DNA of 64,000 nt from an uncultured Bacilli bacterium (GTDB lineage: Bacteria; Bacillota_I; Bacilli_A; ML615J-28; CAG-698). Shown piece after piece: positions 9,114-17,670 of the stretch. Within the stretch, counting starts at the first letter, position 1, and each line of letters begins with the position of its first letter. Under the pieces are notes generated by a model. The model saw only the letters and a program-made list of their open reading frames with translations, made no database searches and was not told where the DNA came from. Both the position numbers and the translations under genes were made by a program. Where the stretch lies: NCBI GenBank assembly GCA_934096585.1, contig CAKOMG010000004.1, forward strand, positions 143,545-207,544, given 5' to 3'.

Positions 9114-10115
9114 ATGGAAAATATAACAGTAGTAGGAGCGGGGAGTTGGGGATGTGCATTGGCTCGAATTTTAGGTGACAATGGTAATAATGTTTTGTTA
9201 TATGATAAAGATAAAAAAGCAATTGATGAAATTAATACATATCATACAAATAAAGAAAAGTTAAAAGAAGGCATATTACCAGATACTGTTTCAGCAACAA
9301 CGTCATTAAATGAAGCCTTAAAAAATAAATACATTTTGTTAGTAGTGCCAACAGCTGTAATTAGAAATGTTTTAAAAGAAATGAAACCATTAATTAATGA
9401 ACCTAAAATATTCATTAATGCTTCTAAAGGAATTGAACCAGATACTCATAAACGAATATCACAAATTGTTTATGAAGAAATAGATAATAAGTATATTGAA
9501 GGTTTTGTTGCTTTAACAGGACCAAGTCATGCAGAAGAAGTTGTGATGCAAAATTTAACATTAGTTGCTGCCGCAAGTGATAATAAAGAAATTGCAAAAC
9601 AAGTGCAAGTGATGTTCAGTAATAAATCTTATTTTAGAGTTTATACAGTAAATGATTTAATTGGTGCGGAGTTAGGCGGTTCCTTAAAGAACATTTATGC
9701 CTTAGCCAGTGGAATCAGTGAAGGACTAGGTTTTGGCGTTAATGCACGAGCTGCCTTAATAACAAGAGGGCTTGCAGAAATGAAACGACTTGCTGTAGCA
9801 ATGGGCGCTAAAGAAAGTACATTATATGGTTTAACGGGAATTGGAGATTTAATAGTTACCTGTACATCAAAACTAAGTAGAAACTATCAAGCTGGTGTAA
9901 TGATAGGAAGTGGGGATAATTTAGAAGAAGCTCTTTCTAAAATGACAATGGTTGTTGAAGGAGCTAGAACGTGTGTATCCGCATATCAAGCTAGTAAAGA
10001 ATTAAATATATATACTCCCATAATTGATGCTGTATATAGCGTTTTATATGAACATCAAAACCCAAAAGTTGCAATAGGAAAAATGATGGCAAATGCTTTA
10101 AAGGATGAAGATTAA
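9114..10115 (+). CDS. gpsA: NAD(P)-dependent glycerol-3-phosphate dehydrogenase
   Basis: A 333-residue enzyme that reduces dihydroxyacetone phosphate to sn-glycerol 3-phosphate for phospholipid synthesis. The Rossmann motif is VVGAGSWGCALA at the N terminus; FINASKGIEPDT, the catalytic lysine region GAELGGSLKNIYALASGI, and LTGIGDLIVTCTSKLSRNYQ are family signatures. The ATG at 9114 is preferred over a GTG at 9105 because AAGGAG ends 9 bases before it. The TAA stop overlaps the next ATG (TAATG). Its position downstream of cardiolipin synthase makes a phospholipid operon. Confidence 0.95.
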   Translation: MENITVVGAGSWGCALARILGDNGNNVLLYDKDKKAIDEINTYHTNKEKLKEGILPDTVSATTSLNEALKNKYILLVVPTAVIRNVLKEMKPLINEPKIFINASKGIEPDTHKRISQIVYEEIDNKYIEGFVALTGPSHAEEVVMQNLTLVAAASDNKEIAKQVQVMFSNKSYFRVYTVNDLIGAELGGSLKNIYALASGISEGLGFGVNARAALITRGLAEMKRLAVAMGAKESTLYGLTGIGDLIVTCTSKLSRNYQAGVMIGSGDNLEEALSKMTMVVEGARTCVSAYQASKELNIYTPIIDAVYSVLYEHQNPKVAIGKMMANALKDED

Positions 10116-11299
10116 TGGATTCAATAAGAAGTATTTATAAAGTTGGCACTGGTCCTTCGAGTTCACATACAATGGGACCAAGAAGGGCAGCAATAATTTT
10201 CAAAGAAAGAAATAAAGAAGCAACCTCATTTAAGGTAGAATTATATGGTTCTTTAGCGTTAACTGGCAAAGGGCATTTAACTGATATTGTGTTAAAAAAT
10301 GTATTGGGAATTAATTCGGAAATTATATTTAAACCAGAAATATATTATTCTTATCATCCTAATGGTATGAAATTATTTGCTTATAAAGAAAATGAATTAA
10401 TAGATGAATGGCTTGTATTTTCTATTGGAGGTGGCGATTTAAAGAATTTAAACGAAGATAGAAATACATTTGGTATTGATTTGTATAAAGAAAAAAATAT
10501 GAAAGAAATATTAGATTATTGCAAACATAAAAATATTAGTTTATTTGAATATGTTTTAGAAAATGAAGGTAAAGAAATAATAGAGTTTGGCAATGATATA
10601 ATTGATAAAATGTTTCAAAGTGTTGAAAAAGGAATAGAAAACGAAAATATATTGCCAGGAGCATTAAAGATACATCGCAGAAGTCATTCTTTTTATTTAG
10701 AATATTTAAAGGACAAAACAATATCAACTCTAGTTTTTGCATCAGCACTTGCTGTTAGTGAAGAAAACGCATCAGGAGGGTTAATTGTTACAGCACCGAC
10801 ATGTGGGGCATCAGGTGTTGTGCCTGGAGTACTGTACTCTCATTATAAGTTTTATAATATGAATAAAGAAAAAATAGTAGAAGGTTTATTAGTTGGTGGT
10901 TTAATTGGAAATATTGTAAAAACCAATGGATCAATTTCTGGAGCAGAAGTTGGATGTCAAGGCGAAGTAGGGGTAGCTTGTGCTATGGCTGCAGCAGCAC
11001 TAACACATATTAAAGGTGGGACAAATAAACAAATTGAGTACGCAGCTGAAATTGCTCTTGAACATCATTTAGGACTGACATGTGATCCAGTAGATGGCTA
11101 TGTGCAAATACCTTGCATTGAACGCAATGCTATGTCTTGTAAGAGAGCTATTGATAGTTCACAGTTTGCAATGTTAACAGATGGTAATCATTACATTAAA
11201 TTTGATGATGCCATCCAAACAATGTTAGAAACTGGCAAGGACTTGAAAAAGGCCTATAGAGAAACTTCAATAGGCGGTTTAGCAAAAATTAAACATTAA
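10115..11299 (+). CDS. sdaA: L-serine dehydratase, single-chain iron-sulfur type
   Basis: A 394-residue enzyme deaminating L-serine to pyruvate and ammonia. The N-terminal beta domain begins SIYKVGTGPSSSHTMGPRRAA, the hallmark of this family. The C-terminal domain carries the [4Fe-4S] ligands in PTCGASG, EVGCQGEVG and GLTCDPVDGYVQIPCIERNAMSC. The two domains, separate genes in Bacillus (sdaAB, sdaAA), are fused as in enterobacterial SdaA, though the chain is shorter than the usual 455 or so residues. The enzyme is oxygen-sensitive, consistent with an anaerobic host. Confidence 0.92.
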   Translation: MDSIRSIYKVGTGPSSSHTMGPRRAAIIFKERNKEATSFKVELYGSLALTGKGHLTDIVLKNVLGINSEIIFKPEIYYSYHPNGMKLFAYKENELIDEWLVFSIGGGDLKNLNEDRNTFGIDLYKEKNMKEILDYCKHKNISLFEYVLENEGKEIIEFGNDIIDKMFQSVEKGIENENILPGALKIHRRSHSFYLEYLKDKTISTLVFASALAVSEENASGGLIVTAPTCGASGVVPGVLYSHYKFYNMNKEKIVEGLLVGGLIGNIVKTNGSISGAEVGCQGEVGVACAMAAAALTHIKGGTNKQIEYAAEIALEHHLGLTCDPVDGYVQIPCIERNAMSCKRAIDSSQFAMLTDGNHYIKFDDAIQTMLETGKDLKKAYRETSIGGLAKIKH

Positions 11300-11326
11300 A
11301 ATTATTTTTGTAAATATATGGTTGTG

Positions 11327-11354
11327 AAAAAAATCCCTATAAAAGGGATTTTTT
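11327..11354. terminator. Bidirectional terminator between sdaA and the cyclophilin gene
   Basis: AAAAAAATCCC / GGGATTTTTT stem with a seven-base loop; an A-run and a T-run flank it on either side. Confidence 0.85.
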
Positions 11355-11871
11355 ATTTTACTTGTTCAATTGATTTGATATAAACTATAGGATAAGGAAA
11401 ATCAGTCATTCCACCGCCAACATTAACTGTTGATACTTTAGATATACGCATAACATTATCTAAACTTTCTTGATCTATAGTTTTTCCAAATGCGGCATAA
11501 TCACCATCTAAATGGGGAGTAGTAGCAGAGCAAATAAAGAATTGTGATGTGGCGCTATTAGGGTCGCTTGTTCTTGCCATTGAAATTACTCCAGGCTCAT
11601 GCTTTAAGGTATTATTAACACCATTGCTTTTAAATTCACCTTTTATAGGCTCTAATTTTTTTGCTTCTTTAATAGTATTTCCATCTATATAATAGCCTCC
11701 ACCTTGAATCATAAAGTTTTCAATAACGCGATGAAAACATAAGTTGTCAAAATAATTTTGATTAACTAGATTTAAAAAGTTTTTAACAGTAATGGGTGCA
11801 ATATCCGGATATAATTCTAAAAGAATTGTTGAATCGTCATCCATTGTAATTTTTATAATTGGATTGTTCAT
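11353..11871 (-). CDS. ppiB: Cyclophilin-type peptidyl-prolyl cis-trans isomerase
   Basis: A 172-residue cytosolic protein of the single-domain cyclophilin class. It has the family core: FHRVIENFMIQGGG near residue 46, with the catalytic Arg and the FMIQGG segment, then GVISMARTSDPNSATSQFFI near residue 95 and LDGDYAAFGKTI near residue 121. It catalyses proline isomerisation during folding. It is monocistronic, with AGGTG before the ATG and a TGtTATAAT promoter (11896-11888) that leaves a leader of only about ten bases. Confidence 0.93.
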   Translation of the reverse strand: MNNPIIKITMDDDSTILLELYPDIAPITVKNFLNLVNQNYFDNLCFHRVIENFMIQGGGYYIDGNTIKEAKKLEPIKGEFKSNGVNNTLKHEPGVISMARTSDPNSATSQFFICSATTPHLDGDYAAFGKTIDQESLDNVMRISKVSTVNVGGGMTDFPYPIVYIKSIEQVK

Positions 11872-11973
11872 TTTATCACCTCGTCTTATTATAACATTTT
11901 TTAAAATAAATATAAATAAAAATAGATTATATTTTAAAAATATGTTAAAATAGAGTTAAAAAAGGTGATAAAA

Positions 11974-13137
11974 ATGAGTAAACTAGAAAAATTAACAAAA
12001 CTATTTAAAGAAGCAAATGAAAAAGAAATAATTGTAAAGGATATTGAAGTATTTGGATATCAATTTAATTATAATTATCAAGTATTAGGAAGTGTATCTA
12101 AATACTGGTTTGGAAAGCATGAAGTAACGGAGTTTATTGCCCCACTAAATAAAGATAGTGGCAATGATAATAGACCTGGAACTAAAAAAGCATCAACACA
12201 ATATATTGTTGTTCATGATACAGCATCTGCAGCAGAAAGTGCAAATGCTTTAGCCCATGCAAAATATGTTAGTAATGGTGGTGGCGGCACAAGTTGGCAT
12301 TATAGTTCTGGAAGTGATGGTATATATCATCAAATTCCTGATGATGAAATTGCATATCATGCCGGTGATCAATTAATAGTTCCTTTTTCTCTTACCAACA
12401 CTAATGTTAAAGGAAATGTTAAAAATCCAAGTATAGACATAAATAATGGATATTACTATATCAATGGTGAAAAATCGAGTATTAAAGCTCCAGTTGTAAC
12501 ATTTGAAAAAGGAGAAGATGGGTTATTACATTATGCAAGTGATGGTGTATTACAATCAAGAAAACCAAAAGAAGAAGTCAAAGAACATGAAATATATAAA
12601 AGTGAATGTACATCAAGAATCAATGAAGAAGGTATAAGAATTGATTTAATTGGTGATACATATTATATGGGCCCTACATATTATAGTAGTAGTTATGAAT
12701 GCATTGCTAATAGAGGTGGAAACTTAAATAGTATTGGAATTGAAACTATGGTCAATAAAGGATCTGATTTATATTTAACATGGCATAAAACGGCAAAATT
12801 AGTAGCTCATTTATTAAAAGATAATAATCTAGATATATCAAGAGTAAAGCCTCATCATTTCTTTAGTGGTAAAGATTGTCCAATGACAATGAGACATGCC
12901 GGACTTTGGAAAAACTTTTTAGAATTAGTAAAATATGAATACGAAATATTGATGCTTATTGATAACACTAAAATAGAATTTATATGCGATAATGATTTAA
13001 TCGATAATACAGGAAGACTAATAAAACTACCTATTACAGATGAAGTAATAAAATACAGCATAAAAGTAACTAATGAAGAAGGAACAAAAATAATAGATTT
13101 AGAAACTATGATTAAACTAAATAATAATAGTAAATAA
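11974..13137 (+). CDS. N-acetylmuramoyl-L-alanine amidase (Amidase_2 type) without signal peptide
   Basis: A 387-residue protein. An Amidase_2 domain covers about residues 60-310: the first zinc histidine is in YIVVHDTASA, the segment GTSWHYSSGSDGIYHQIPDDEIAYHAGD carries the substrate-binding core, and HHFFSGKDCP supplies the later ligands. The amidase cleaves the lactyl-amide bond of peptidoglycan. A family insertion of about 100 residues separates the motifs. The C-terminal 70 residues are a small beta-rich module of unknown type. No signal peptide or membrane helix is present, as in phage endolysins. The start at 11974 has AAAGGTG 8 bases upstream. It is followed by a MATE exporter 20 bases later. 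Confidence 0.8.
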   Translation: MSKLEKLTKLFKEANEKEIIVKDIEVFGYQFNYNYQVLGSVSKYWFGKHEVTEFIAPLNKDSGNDNRPGTKKASTQYIVVHDTASAAESANALAHAKYVSNGGGGTSWHYSSGSDGIYHQIPDDEIAYHAGDQLIVPFSLTNTNVKGNVKNPSIDINNGYYYINGEKSSIKAPVVTFEKGEDGLLHYASDGVLQSRKPKEEVKEHEIYKSECTSRINEEGIRIDLIGDTYYMGPTYYSSSYECIANRGGNLNSIGIETMVNKGSDLYLTWHKTAKLVAHLLKDNNLDISRVKPHHFFSGKDCPMTMRHAGLWKNFLELVKYEYEILMLIDNTKIEFICDNDLIDNTGRLIKLPITDEVIKYSIKVTNEEGTKIIDLETMIKLNNNSK

Positions 13138-13157
13138 TAGAGAGTAAGGAATAGTTT

Positions 13158-14552
13158 ATGAATCGTGAAGAACAACAATTTGTAAAAATGACACAAACGC
13201 CTGTAAAAAGATTAATCATATCTTTAGGTATTCCCACAATCATTAGTATGCTTGTAACAGCAATCTACAATTTGGCAGATACATTTTTTGTTTCTAATAT
13301 TGGAATTGGAGATGAAAGAACATATGCTTCAGGAGCAGTTGGTGTAGTATTTTCATTAATGGCTATTGTGCAAGCAATAGGATTTATGTTTGGAATGGGA
13401 GCAGGTAGTTTGATTTCATCAAAACTAGGTGAAAAGAAAGATGAAGAAGCCCAAGTTGTTGCTTCGTCTTCTTTCTATATAGCCATTGCCTTAGGAATAA
13501 TTTTATCCATAATTTGTATTATATTCATGGATTCTATTATGGGTTTACTTGGTGCAACAGACAAAGTTTTGCCTTATGCTAGAAGTTATGCTTTGTACAT
13601 TGTATTCGGTTTTCCAGTTATGGTGGCTTCATTTATAATGAATAATCTTTTAAGAGCAGAAGGAAAATCAAAACTAGCAATGATTGGCTTAACAACTGGT
13701 GGAGTTTTAAATATAGGACTTGATCCATTATTTATATATGTTTTTAAAATGGGAATTTCAGGTGCAGCTATAGCAACATTAATTAGTCAAGTTATAAGTG
13801 CTTTGATACTTCTTTCTATGTTTATTTTCAAAAAGAGCATTATTAAATTATCAATTTTTAAAATTACAAAACAATTTAGCATATATTTAGAAATAATAAA
13901 AATTGGCCTTCCTTCATTATGTCGTCAAGGATTAGCTAGTATAGCTACCATTTTACTTAATCGTCAAGCAGGACTTTATGGTGATGAAGCGGCATTATCG
14001 GCTATGGGTATCGTTAGTAAGATATTTATGGTTATATTTTCTATGTGTTTAGGAATAGGACAAGGTTATCAACCTGTATGTGGGTATAATTATTTTGCCA
14101 AAAAATATGATAGAGTTAAAGAAGCAATGTATTTTACATTTATATTTAGTTTAATCTTTATGACACTATTTTGCTTATTTTTCTTTATTTTTGCTGAGAG
14201 TGTTATAAAGTGGTTTATTGATGATGATTTGAAAGTAATTGAAATTGGAAAAGCAACGTTAAGGTATCAATGCATTGCCTTACCATTCCTAACGTTAAAT
14301 GTAATAACAAATATGACATTTCAATCAACAAAACAAAAATTCAAAGCGAGTTTATTATCTTCATGCCGTCAAGGAATATTTTTTATACCTGTTATTTTAA
14401 TCCTTCCTTTACTTAATGGAATTCAAGGCGTGGAAATGACTCAAGCAATTGCGGACTTTTTAACTTTTTTATTTACAATTCCTTTCTTTATAGGTTTTGT
14501 GAAAAAGTTAAATGAACAAATAAATCAAGAAATAATGAGGAATGAAATATGA
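13158..14552 (+). CDS. MATE family efflux transporter
   Basis: A 464-residue integral membrane protein with about 12 predicted helices and internal duplication typical of MATE/DinF transporters. The motif RLIISLGIPTIISMLVTAIYNLADTFFVS at the N terminus and the repeat start EIIKIGLPSLCRQGLASIA near residue 245 are characteristic. It exports substrates in exchange for sodium or protons. It lies 20 bases after the amidase gene and overlaps the SGNH hydrolase gene by 4 bases, suggesting that it exports or imports a compound handled by these two enzymes; that link is inference. Confidence 0.9.
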   Translation: MNREEQQFVKMTQTPVKRLIISLGIPTIISMLVTAIYNLADTFFVSNIGIGDERTYASGAVGVVFSLMAIVQAIGFMFGMGAGSLISSKLGEKKDEEAQVVASSSFYIAIALGIILSIICIIFMDSIMGLLGATDKVLPYARSYALYIVFGFPVMVASFIMNNLLRAEGKSKLAMIGLTTGGVLNIGLDPLFIYVFKMGISGAAIATLISQVISALILLSMFIFKKSIIKLSIFKITKQFSIYLEIIKIGLPSLCRQGLASIATILLNRQAGLYGDEAALSAMGIVSKIFMVIFSMCLGIGQGYQPVCGYNYFAKKYDRVKEAMYFTFIFSLIFMTLFCLFFFIFAESVIKWFIDDDLKVIEIGKATLRYQCIALPFLTLNVITNMTFQSTKQKFKASLLSSCRQGIFFIPVILILPLLNGIQGVEMTQAIADFLTFLFTIPFFIGFVKKLNEQINQEIMRNEI

Positions 14553-15811
14553 TTTTTTTACCTAAACAATATTATTTAGTAGTTGGAGATAGATTTGAAT
14601 TATTTTATCGTGGTGTAATTAAAAGTTTTAATCCTTATAAGTTTTATATTAAAGCAGAATGTGAAAAAGGCAATACTTATAATCGTTACTTTACTTTCAC
14701 CCCAACGCAAGATGAAGTTGGAAATTATCCACTTTCTATTAATGTTTATGATGATGATGGTAATATTATGGAAACAGCAAGTACAATATTAATTGTTAAT
14801 GAAATAGAAAAACCAAAAAGAAGATTAAATGTTTTATGTATTGGCGATAGTGAAACAGTAAATGGTGTATGGCCATATGTTGGATATAAAAAATTTGAAG
14901 ATAAATATCCTAACCTTTTAAATTTTATTGGTATTATGAAAAAAGAAAAAATAGGATATGAAGGATACGGAGGATGGCAATGGAAAACTTTTTGTGGATA
15001 TGAAACAGAAAGTAGAACATCTCATTTAGTTGTGAAAACTAAATATAAAGTTGAAAGTAAATATATAAATAAAGAATTTCTAAGCAATGATTTAAGTTTT
15101 ATTGTTACCAATATTGATCAAAATATTGTTAAATTCAAAAGAGGAAAAAATAATACTTCAACTGTCAACCCAAAGATTGGAACAAGTTTAAGGGCAGTAG
15201 AAGACAATTTTACTATAGAAGTAGAATCTTATGAATATTGTGATGCCAATCCTTTTTGGAATAATGAAACACAAAAATTAGATTTTAAAAAATATATAAA
15301 GGATAATAATTTTGAAGAACCTGATTTAATATTTACATTTTTGACTGGAAATGGATTATATATTCCTTACGCTGAAGAATTTCCAAATCATCAAGTATAT
15401 GGCGACTTATTTTTAAAATCCTTGCACGAAGCTTTTCCTAAAGCATTATTTGGTATTATGGGAATTGAAGTACCTTGTGTAAATGGTGGCGTTACAGCAT
15501 GCTATGGAGCGAGTGGATATTATAATGATTGGTATGGATATATGGTGAGTGTATTAAACTATGATAAATGGTTAGAACAATATGTTAATACAGAATTAAA
15601 AGATATTTCTTTATATACAGATATTAAGAGTCAATTTGATAGTGAACATAACTATCCATATGAAATGGTAAAGGTAAATAATAGAAGTGATACAACAGAA
15701 AGAATTGGAACTAATGGATTGCACCCATCAATAGATGGCTATAAACAAATTGGGGATGCATTCTTTAGATTCTTAGTACAAATGGTCAAGAAAAAAAATA
15801 AAACATTATAA
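14549..15811 (+). CDS. SGNH/GDSL-type hydrolase
   Basis: A 420-residue protein. An N-terminal beta-sandwich-like region (about 1-90) precedes the SGNH domain, which opens with LNVLCIGDSETVNGVWP (the serine block) and closes with GTNGLHPSIDGYKQIGDAFF (the Asp-His block). Such enzymes are esterases or lipases, often acting on acetylated sugars. No signal peptide is seen, so cytosolic action is likely despite the Ig-like N terminus. Translation is coupled to the MATE gene by an ATGA overlap with GAGG upstream. The substrate is unknown. Confidence 0.75.
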   Translation: MIFLPKQYYLVVGDRFELFYRGVIKSFNPYKFYIKAECEKGNTYNRYFTFTPTQDEVGNYPLSINVYDDDGNIMETASTILIVNEIEKPKRRLNVLCIGDSETVNGVWPYVGYKKFEDKYPNLLNFIGIMKKEKIGYEGYGGWQWKTFCGYETESRTSHLVVKTKYKVESKYINKEFLSNDLSFIVTNIDQNIVKFKRGKNNTSTVNPKIGTSLRAVEDNFTIEVESYEYCDANPFWNNETQKLDFKKYIKDNNFEEPDLIFTFLTGNGLYIPYAEEFPNHQVYGDLFLKSLHEAFPKALFGIMGIEVPCVNGGVTACYGASGYYNDWYGYMVSVLNYDKWLEQYVNTELKDISLYTDIKSQFDSEHNYPYEMVKVNNRSDTTERIGTNGLHPSIDGYKQIGDAFFRFLVQMVKKKNKTL

Positions 15812-15877
15812 ATAAAAAACTAATGGAATAATGTCATTAAGTGTAAAAAAATGAAAACATTTAACACAAAAAACATA

Positions 15878-15906
15878 TTGCTTTTATTATTAAAATAAGG
15901 TATAAT
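15878..15906 (+). promoter_or_regulatory. SigA-type promoter of the riboswitch-controlled purine permease operon
   Basis: TTGCTT at 15878-15883, a 17-bp spacer, and TATAAT at 15901-15906. Confidence 0.75.
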
Positions 15907-15917
15907 ATAGTTAAGTT

Positions 15918-15991
15918 AATAGTCGTATAAATTCGATAATTGGTTCGAAAGTCTCTACCCTGTCACCGTAAATGATAGGACTACGATTAAA
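15918..15991 (+). ncRNA. Purine riboswitch, guanine class
   Basis: The aptamer follows the purine riboswitch pattern. P1 is TAGTCG (15920) with CGATTA (15984), J1/2 TATAA, P2 TTCGA/TCGAA with a TTGG-containing loop, J2/3 GTCTCTA, P3 CCTGTCA/TGATAGG capped by the invariant CCGTAAA loop, and J3/1 ACTA. The base equivalent to position 74 of the B. subtilis xpt aptamer is C (15981), which selects guanine or hypoxanthine rather than adenine. It lies 103 bases before the first NCS2 permease gene and should turn it off when guanine is plentiful. Confidence 0.93.
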
Positions 15992-15993
15992 AT

Positions 15994-16016
15994 CTAATTA
16001 GTTTAATTAGTTTTTT
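15994..16016 (+). terminator. Riboswitch expression-platform terminator
   Basis: CTAATTA(GTT)TAATTAG followed by six T residues. The P1 3' strand (GATTAAA, 15985-15991) can instead pair with TTTAAT in the hairpin, giving an antiterminator when no ligand is bound. Confidence 0.75.
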
Positions 16017-16026
16017 AGTATGATTT

Positions 16027-16050
16027 GAGGCTTGTGAAAGTCTCTTTTTT
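16027..16050 (+). terminator. Second U-tailed hairpin in the riboswitch leader
   Basis: GAGGCTT(GTGA)AAGTCTC followed by six T residues, 17 bases after the first terminator stem. Its 3' arm repeats the AAGTCTCT of the aptamer's J2/3 region. Confidence 0.65.
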
Positions 16051-16093
16051 ATGGGAAGGCTCTTAACTACATTTTTAGAAAGGTAATGAAAAA

Positions 16094-17602
16094 ATGAGTT
16101 TTAAAGAAAAACTTGACAAGTTTTTTGGGATTTCTGAAACACGTAGTACTTTTTCAACAGAAATCATAGCTGGTATAGTTACATTCTTAGCAATGGCCTA
16201 CATTTTAACTGTTAATCCAAATCAAATTGTTGGATCAGGTGATCCAAGATGGTCATCAGTATTTATTGCAACAGCCCTTGGTGCTATTATTGGTACATTA
16301 TTGATGGCATTCTTAGCTAAGCTTCCATTGGCTCAAGCTCCAGGTATGGGGCTAAATTCAATGGTTGGAGGTTTAGTTGCTGGATATGGAGCATTCCATT
16401 GTACATACGGAAATGCAATGTTAATGGTATTTATTTCAGGTGTATTATTCTTATTGTTGTCTATTTTAACTATTAAAGGAGTTTCAATAAGAGAATTAAT
16501 ATTTGATGGTATCCCTGAATGTATAAGAAAAGCTATTTCTGTAGGTATTGGTTTATTTATTGCTTATATTGGTTTTCAAAATTGTGGTTTAATTGTTCAT
16601 AATGCTTTCACTCAAGTTGGATTAATTGATTTTTCTTCTTGGGTAAAACAAATCGTTAATGTAGGTAGCGGAGCAGCAGTTACTCCTGCAGCACCAATTG
16701 TATGTTTATTTGGAGTAATTGTTATTGCAATTCTTGAACATTTCCATGTTAAAGGATCTGTTATTATTGGTATTTTAGCTGCTACTGTTTTAGGTATTCC
16801 TCTTGGAATTACTACTTGGAATTCAAGTGTTAGTTGGAATGTAGTTGAAAACTTTAAAAATTTCTTCTCACTAGATTCAGAAAAAGGTTCATTCTTAGTT
16901 GCATTTACAGAAGGATTTGATTGGACATTTGCATTTGCTGAAGAAAACAGAGGCTCAGTAATGGCAATCATTATGACAATCATTACATTCTGTATGATCG
17001 ACATGTTTGATACAATGGGAACTGTTGTTGGATGTTGTACTCCTGTAGGTTTAGTTGATGAAAATGGTAAACCTGTAAGATATAACAAAATTATGATTTC
17101 TGACTCTGTTGCTACATGTACAGGTGCTGTATTTGGTACTTCAACTGTAACAACATTCGTTGAAAGTGGATCTGGTATTGCAGCTGGTGGTAGAACTGGT
17201 TTAACTGCTTTAGTTACTGCTATTTGCTTCTTAATATCAATATTCATTATGCCTGTTATTGCATCTATTCCATCTGCTGCAGCAGCAAGTGCTTTAGTAT
17301 TTGTTGGTTGCTTAATGGTTAAAGGTGCAGTTAATTTAAAAGTTACAAACATCAAAGAAGCTGTAGCATCATTCTTTACAATTGCTTTAATGCCACTTGC
17401 ATACTCAATTACAACTGGTATCGGATTTGGCTTATTAGTATATGTAATCATCTCAGTATTCTGCTATGTTATTGAAGTAATTAAATATGCATGCTCTAAA
17501 GATAAAGAAAATGCTGTTAAACCTGTTTGGGACGTTTCAGTAGTATGTATTATCGTTAGTATCTTATTTATTGTTTACTTCTTTGTACCAACAACAATTT
17601 AA
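16094..17602 (+). CDS. NCS2 purine permease (AzgA/PbuG type; guanine/hypoxanthine)
   Basis: A 502-residue transporter with about 12-14 membrane helices. The N terminus (FGISETRSTFSTEIIAGIVTFLAMAYILTVNP), PGMGLNSMV near residue 85 and DMFDTMGTVVG near residue 303 are signatures of the AzgA-like branch of nucleobase:cation symporters, which import hypoxanthine, guanine or adenine. A guanine-class riboswitch precedes it, favouring guanine and hypoxanthine. The reading frame on the opposite strand at 16612-17451 is a shadow. Confidence 0.92.
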   Translation: MSFKEKLDKFFGISETRSTFSTEIIAGIVTFLAMAYILTVNPNQIVGSGDPRWSSVFIATALGAIIGTLLMAFLAKLPLAQAPGMGLNSMVGGLVAGYGAFHCTYGNAMLMVFISGVLFLLLSILTIKGVSIRELIFDGIPECIRKAISVGIGLFIAYIGFQNCGLIVHNAFTQVGLIDFSSWVKQIVNVGSGAAVTPAAPIVCLFGVIVIAILEHFHVKGSVIIGILAATVLGIPLGITTWNSSVSWNVVENFKNFFSLDSEKGSFLVAFTEGFDWTFAFAEENRGSVMAIIMTIITFCMIDMFDTMGTVVGCCTPVGLVDENGKPVRYNKIMISDSVATCTGAVFGTSTVTTFVESGSGIAAGGRTGLTALVTAICFLISIFIMPVIASIPSAAAASALVFVGCLMVKGAVNLKVTNIKEAVASFFTIALMPLAYSITTGIGFGLLVYVIISVFCYVIEVIKYACSKDKENAVKPVWDVSVVCIIVSILFIVYFFVPTTI

Positions 17603-17618
17603 TCAAAAAAACAATTTT

Positions 17619-17651
17619 AACATCAAGAGTTCAATTCTTGATGTTTTATTT
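17619..17651 (+). terminator. Partial terminator between the two NCS2 genes
   Basis: A perfect ten-base-pair stem, AACATCAAGA(GTTCAAT)TCTTGATGTT, with a weak tail (TTATTT). It probably reduces read-through into the second permease gene or protects the upstream mRNA. Confidence 0.6.
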
Positions 17652-17670
17652 AGGAAAAGGAGAAAAAATT

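Noticed and set aside
16612..17451. 279-codon minus-strand frame inside the purine permease gene
   Set aside because: The plus strand encodes a clear NCS2 transporter; the minus frame is low in complexity and has no start signals.
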